The notes under the pieces were generated by a model. It did not search any database. It had not been told where the DNA came from and saw only the letters and a list, made by a program, of their open reading frames with translations. Of a DNA stretch of 64,000 bases, positions 59,501 to 62,500 are shown piece by piece. Origin of the DNA: Lanius collurio (taxonomy: Eukaryota; Chordata; Aves; Passeriformes; Laniidae); the NCBI GenBank assembly GCA_020086605.1, contig JACBWW010000040.1, positions 3,906,911 to 3,970,910 of the forward strand. The letters run 5' to 3'. Numbering within the stretch: the stretch's first letter is position 1; each line of letters begins with the position of its first letter. Both the position numbers and the translations under genes were made by a program.

Positions 59501-62500
59501 TTTTATGATCCAGTACTCTGAAGTGTAATAGTGGCAGTAAAGCTTAAATAGCTTGTAGAAGGGAATGGATTTGCTTTTTAAAGTGTAGACACAGATGCTA
59601 TATATACAAATGTCTCTCTTGCATTAGGGGAGCTATTTCAGGAAAGTCCAGGTTTTTTCTCGTTTAGGCTTTTTTAATATTATTTAGTGGATTGCTGATA
59701 AAGGCCTAACACTGTGTCCAAAGTACCTTTTTTTTGTGTGATTTGTATGTATTTCCCCCTATTTTGAGTATTTTCTCGTTGTCCTCCTGACTGCTGCTGG
59801 TTGCCATTTTCCAGGCGTCAGACCTGCTCTGTTAAAGAAGAAGCTAAGAGGGTAATTTCACTGAGGTTCTCATTCTGCAAGCTGGCCCCTCCCTGGTGGG
59901 TGCTGCACCACTGAGCAGGGTCTCTCCCAGTGGCAGAGGTGAAGGGAATCGGGATGGAGCCAGGGGTGTCACTCAGGTGTTGCTCACGGCGGAGCTGCAG
60001 CAAAAGGGATACGAGAGAGAGTTTGCAAATGCATGAGCCTTAAGTTGAACTGTTTGCTGTTAAGAAATAACAATTTGTAATAGCAAAAACAACTTTTTGT
60101 TTGTAGATGTCCTCAAGGAGCTTGTACTTTTAAGTCCTCATGATTTCCTACATACTCTGGTTCCATTTCTACAGCACAATCATTGTACATACCACCACAG
60201 TAATATCCCAAGTAGGTATTTCAGTGATTGTATTTGAAGTTCTCTTACACTGTTATTACTCTATCGTGTTCCTTGCTGATGTCAAATATTGACCTTTTTA
60301 ATATATCCCTATTTTATCTGAACTTACACTACAGTGTCTCTTGGACCTTATTTTCCATGTCGTGAAAATTTGAAATTAATAGGGGGGAAAAGCAATATTC
60401 GTCCTCCGCGTCCCGAACTCAACATGTGCCTCTTGCCCACCATGGTGGAAGCCAGCAAGGTATGTAAACAAGTGGTCCTGTAAAGAATTGTTTCTCTGTT
60501 GTTTTCCCATTTTTATAAAAGTATTTGAAGAATCCAGTAGCTCAATGCATTTACCTTTTCTTTGTAAGCAAAGCATAATTCTTCTTCAAGATGTGTTGTC
60601 CTCATATACTCCATTCTAGATGTGCACTCCAGAAGCACCATTTCCCTGCCCTTGGTGATACACAGCTTCATATTTCAGACACCATAAGGGTTTGGGCCCT
60701 GTGGTAGGAAAAAAAACCCCATAGCACACATTTTGGTAATTTCCCAGTCTGTCTGTGGCATTTATAAAGGAAATTGAGGCACCACCCAGGGACTGTCCAG
60801 ATGGGTTTCACACTATGTTAAGGTTTATTGCCAGACAGCCAAGTAGAGCCCGCAGGTTCCCTTAGAGTCCATTCAGCTGGGACTGAGGCGTAATCTCCTA
60901 TTTGTTTGGGTAAAATCCAGTGCCTGAAATGTCATATAGGGCTTTTTAAGTCTTTTCGCTTCCCATTTTCCCTTCTGTGGGCTTCCTGATGGGATGCCAG
61001 CTTTGGTGGGGCTACTCCGTAGTGACTTGCCACGTCCCGTTGTTACAGCTGCAGCAACGGTGGGATTCAGCTCACGTCACTTTGCCTATCTAAAAGGTCA
61101 GCATGCAGCTCTTCCTGGGGCTCATGGCCATAAATAGACACCCTGGGAAGGAGAGAAAGAGTTCCCCTCCTTCCTGTCCCAGGCACCTGAGTGTGGATGA
61201 GGCGACTCCCTCTCCACAGAGTGCAGGGAACACCAGTGACTAGATTTTAGATAGCTAAAGTCAGGTCAGGTGAATCCCACCCGAAAAGGAATATGTATGG
61301 ACAATCATTTGAAGCAGGAGAACTGGTTACTTGCTGTCCGGTAACTGTGGTTCTTCAAGATGCTTTGTCCACACAGATTCTGTGCTCCTCCTGCTGTGCT
61401 AATTCCGAGTCCTGTCCTAGGGGATTCTTACGGGTGAAGGAATTGAGTGGTGGTTGAAGCCGCCATACCCCTTGTGCCCTCAGGTACAGTGGTCGCAAGG
61501 ACACACTGGGTGCAGGCACAGCCCCAGTGGACACAGCTATTCAGAAAGAATCCAATCTCCTGCACATGGGGCCTATGTGCACGTAGATGGGAATCTGTGT
61601 GGGCAACACATTTCGAAGAAGCACGGTTACTGTAGGGTAAGTAACCCTTCTTTTTTAAAGCTTTCAGAATGATGCTGTGTCTATTTGTGCACCATCAAAT
61701 TGACTGTGTAATCCAAGTGTTTGAAAAGATGTTAAGAGAGCCAGAAACTGTCTCTAGTGGGTTTCCCCATCATGCGTCCACAAGGGACCCTACAGAATGT
61801 AAATATTTGGACTTAAAAAGTTGTCATATTACATGACACAGTATTTCACCCTTTATATCAAATTCCTGATACATTGGGAAGCAGAATATTTTTAAACCTC
61901 TAGAACCACATCCACGGTCACATTGCCCTGTGGTTTTGCATGCTTGTTTTTCATTCAGTTGCTTTGTATAAGGTTGCATTTGTTTGCTTGAGTTTTAGAG
62001 GTTTTCTCTTGGCTCTCTGATGCCATTTTAAGCTTATACATGTCCAAAATATTAAAATATTGATATATATGTATCATTGGGTTTGAGACATTCCTGAAAA
62101 TTCTGCTCTGATGCTCAGGCTCGAAAAAATTCCGATTATGATTATTAAATTATGATTTAAAAAGCAGTAGTGTGTATATATTTAGGTGTCTGTATGTGAT
62201 ATAAAGTTACTACATTCTTTTTTCTGTCCTCTTCAAGCTATGGTATTTGCACAGCTTTGCACCTTCTCGGTGTTGGCTCAGAACTCTCCAGTAAAAGATT
62301 TTCCTGTCAGGGAATTGCATTTGCCATCTGTCCTCCTATCACACCCTGGTGCTTGCCAAGGGCTGGGTGAGGAGGCACCTGGAGATTCCCACTGTTTCCC
62401 TGTAGTCCAGGATGAAACATTGCAGGGCGAGGGACAGGAAGGGAGATGCTCAGGGAATCTGGAAGCTGTCCTGTGGCTTTGTAGGTTAAATGAGGCTCTC

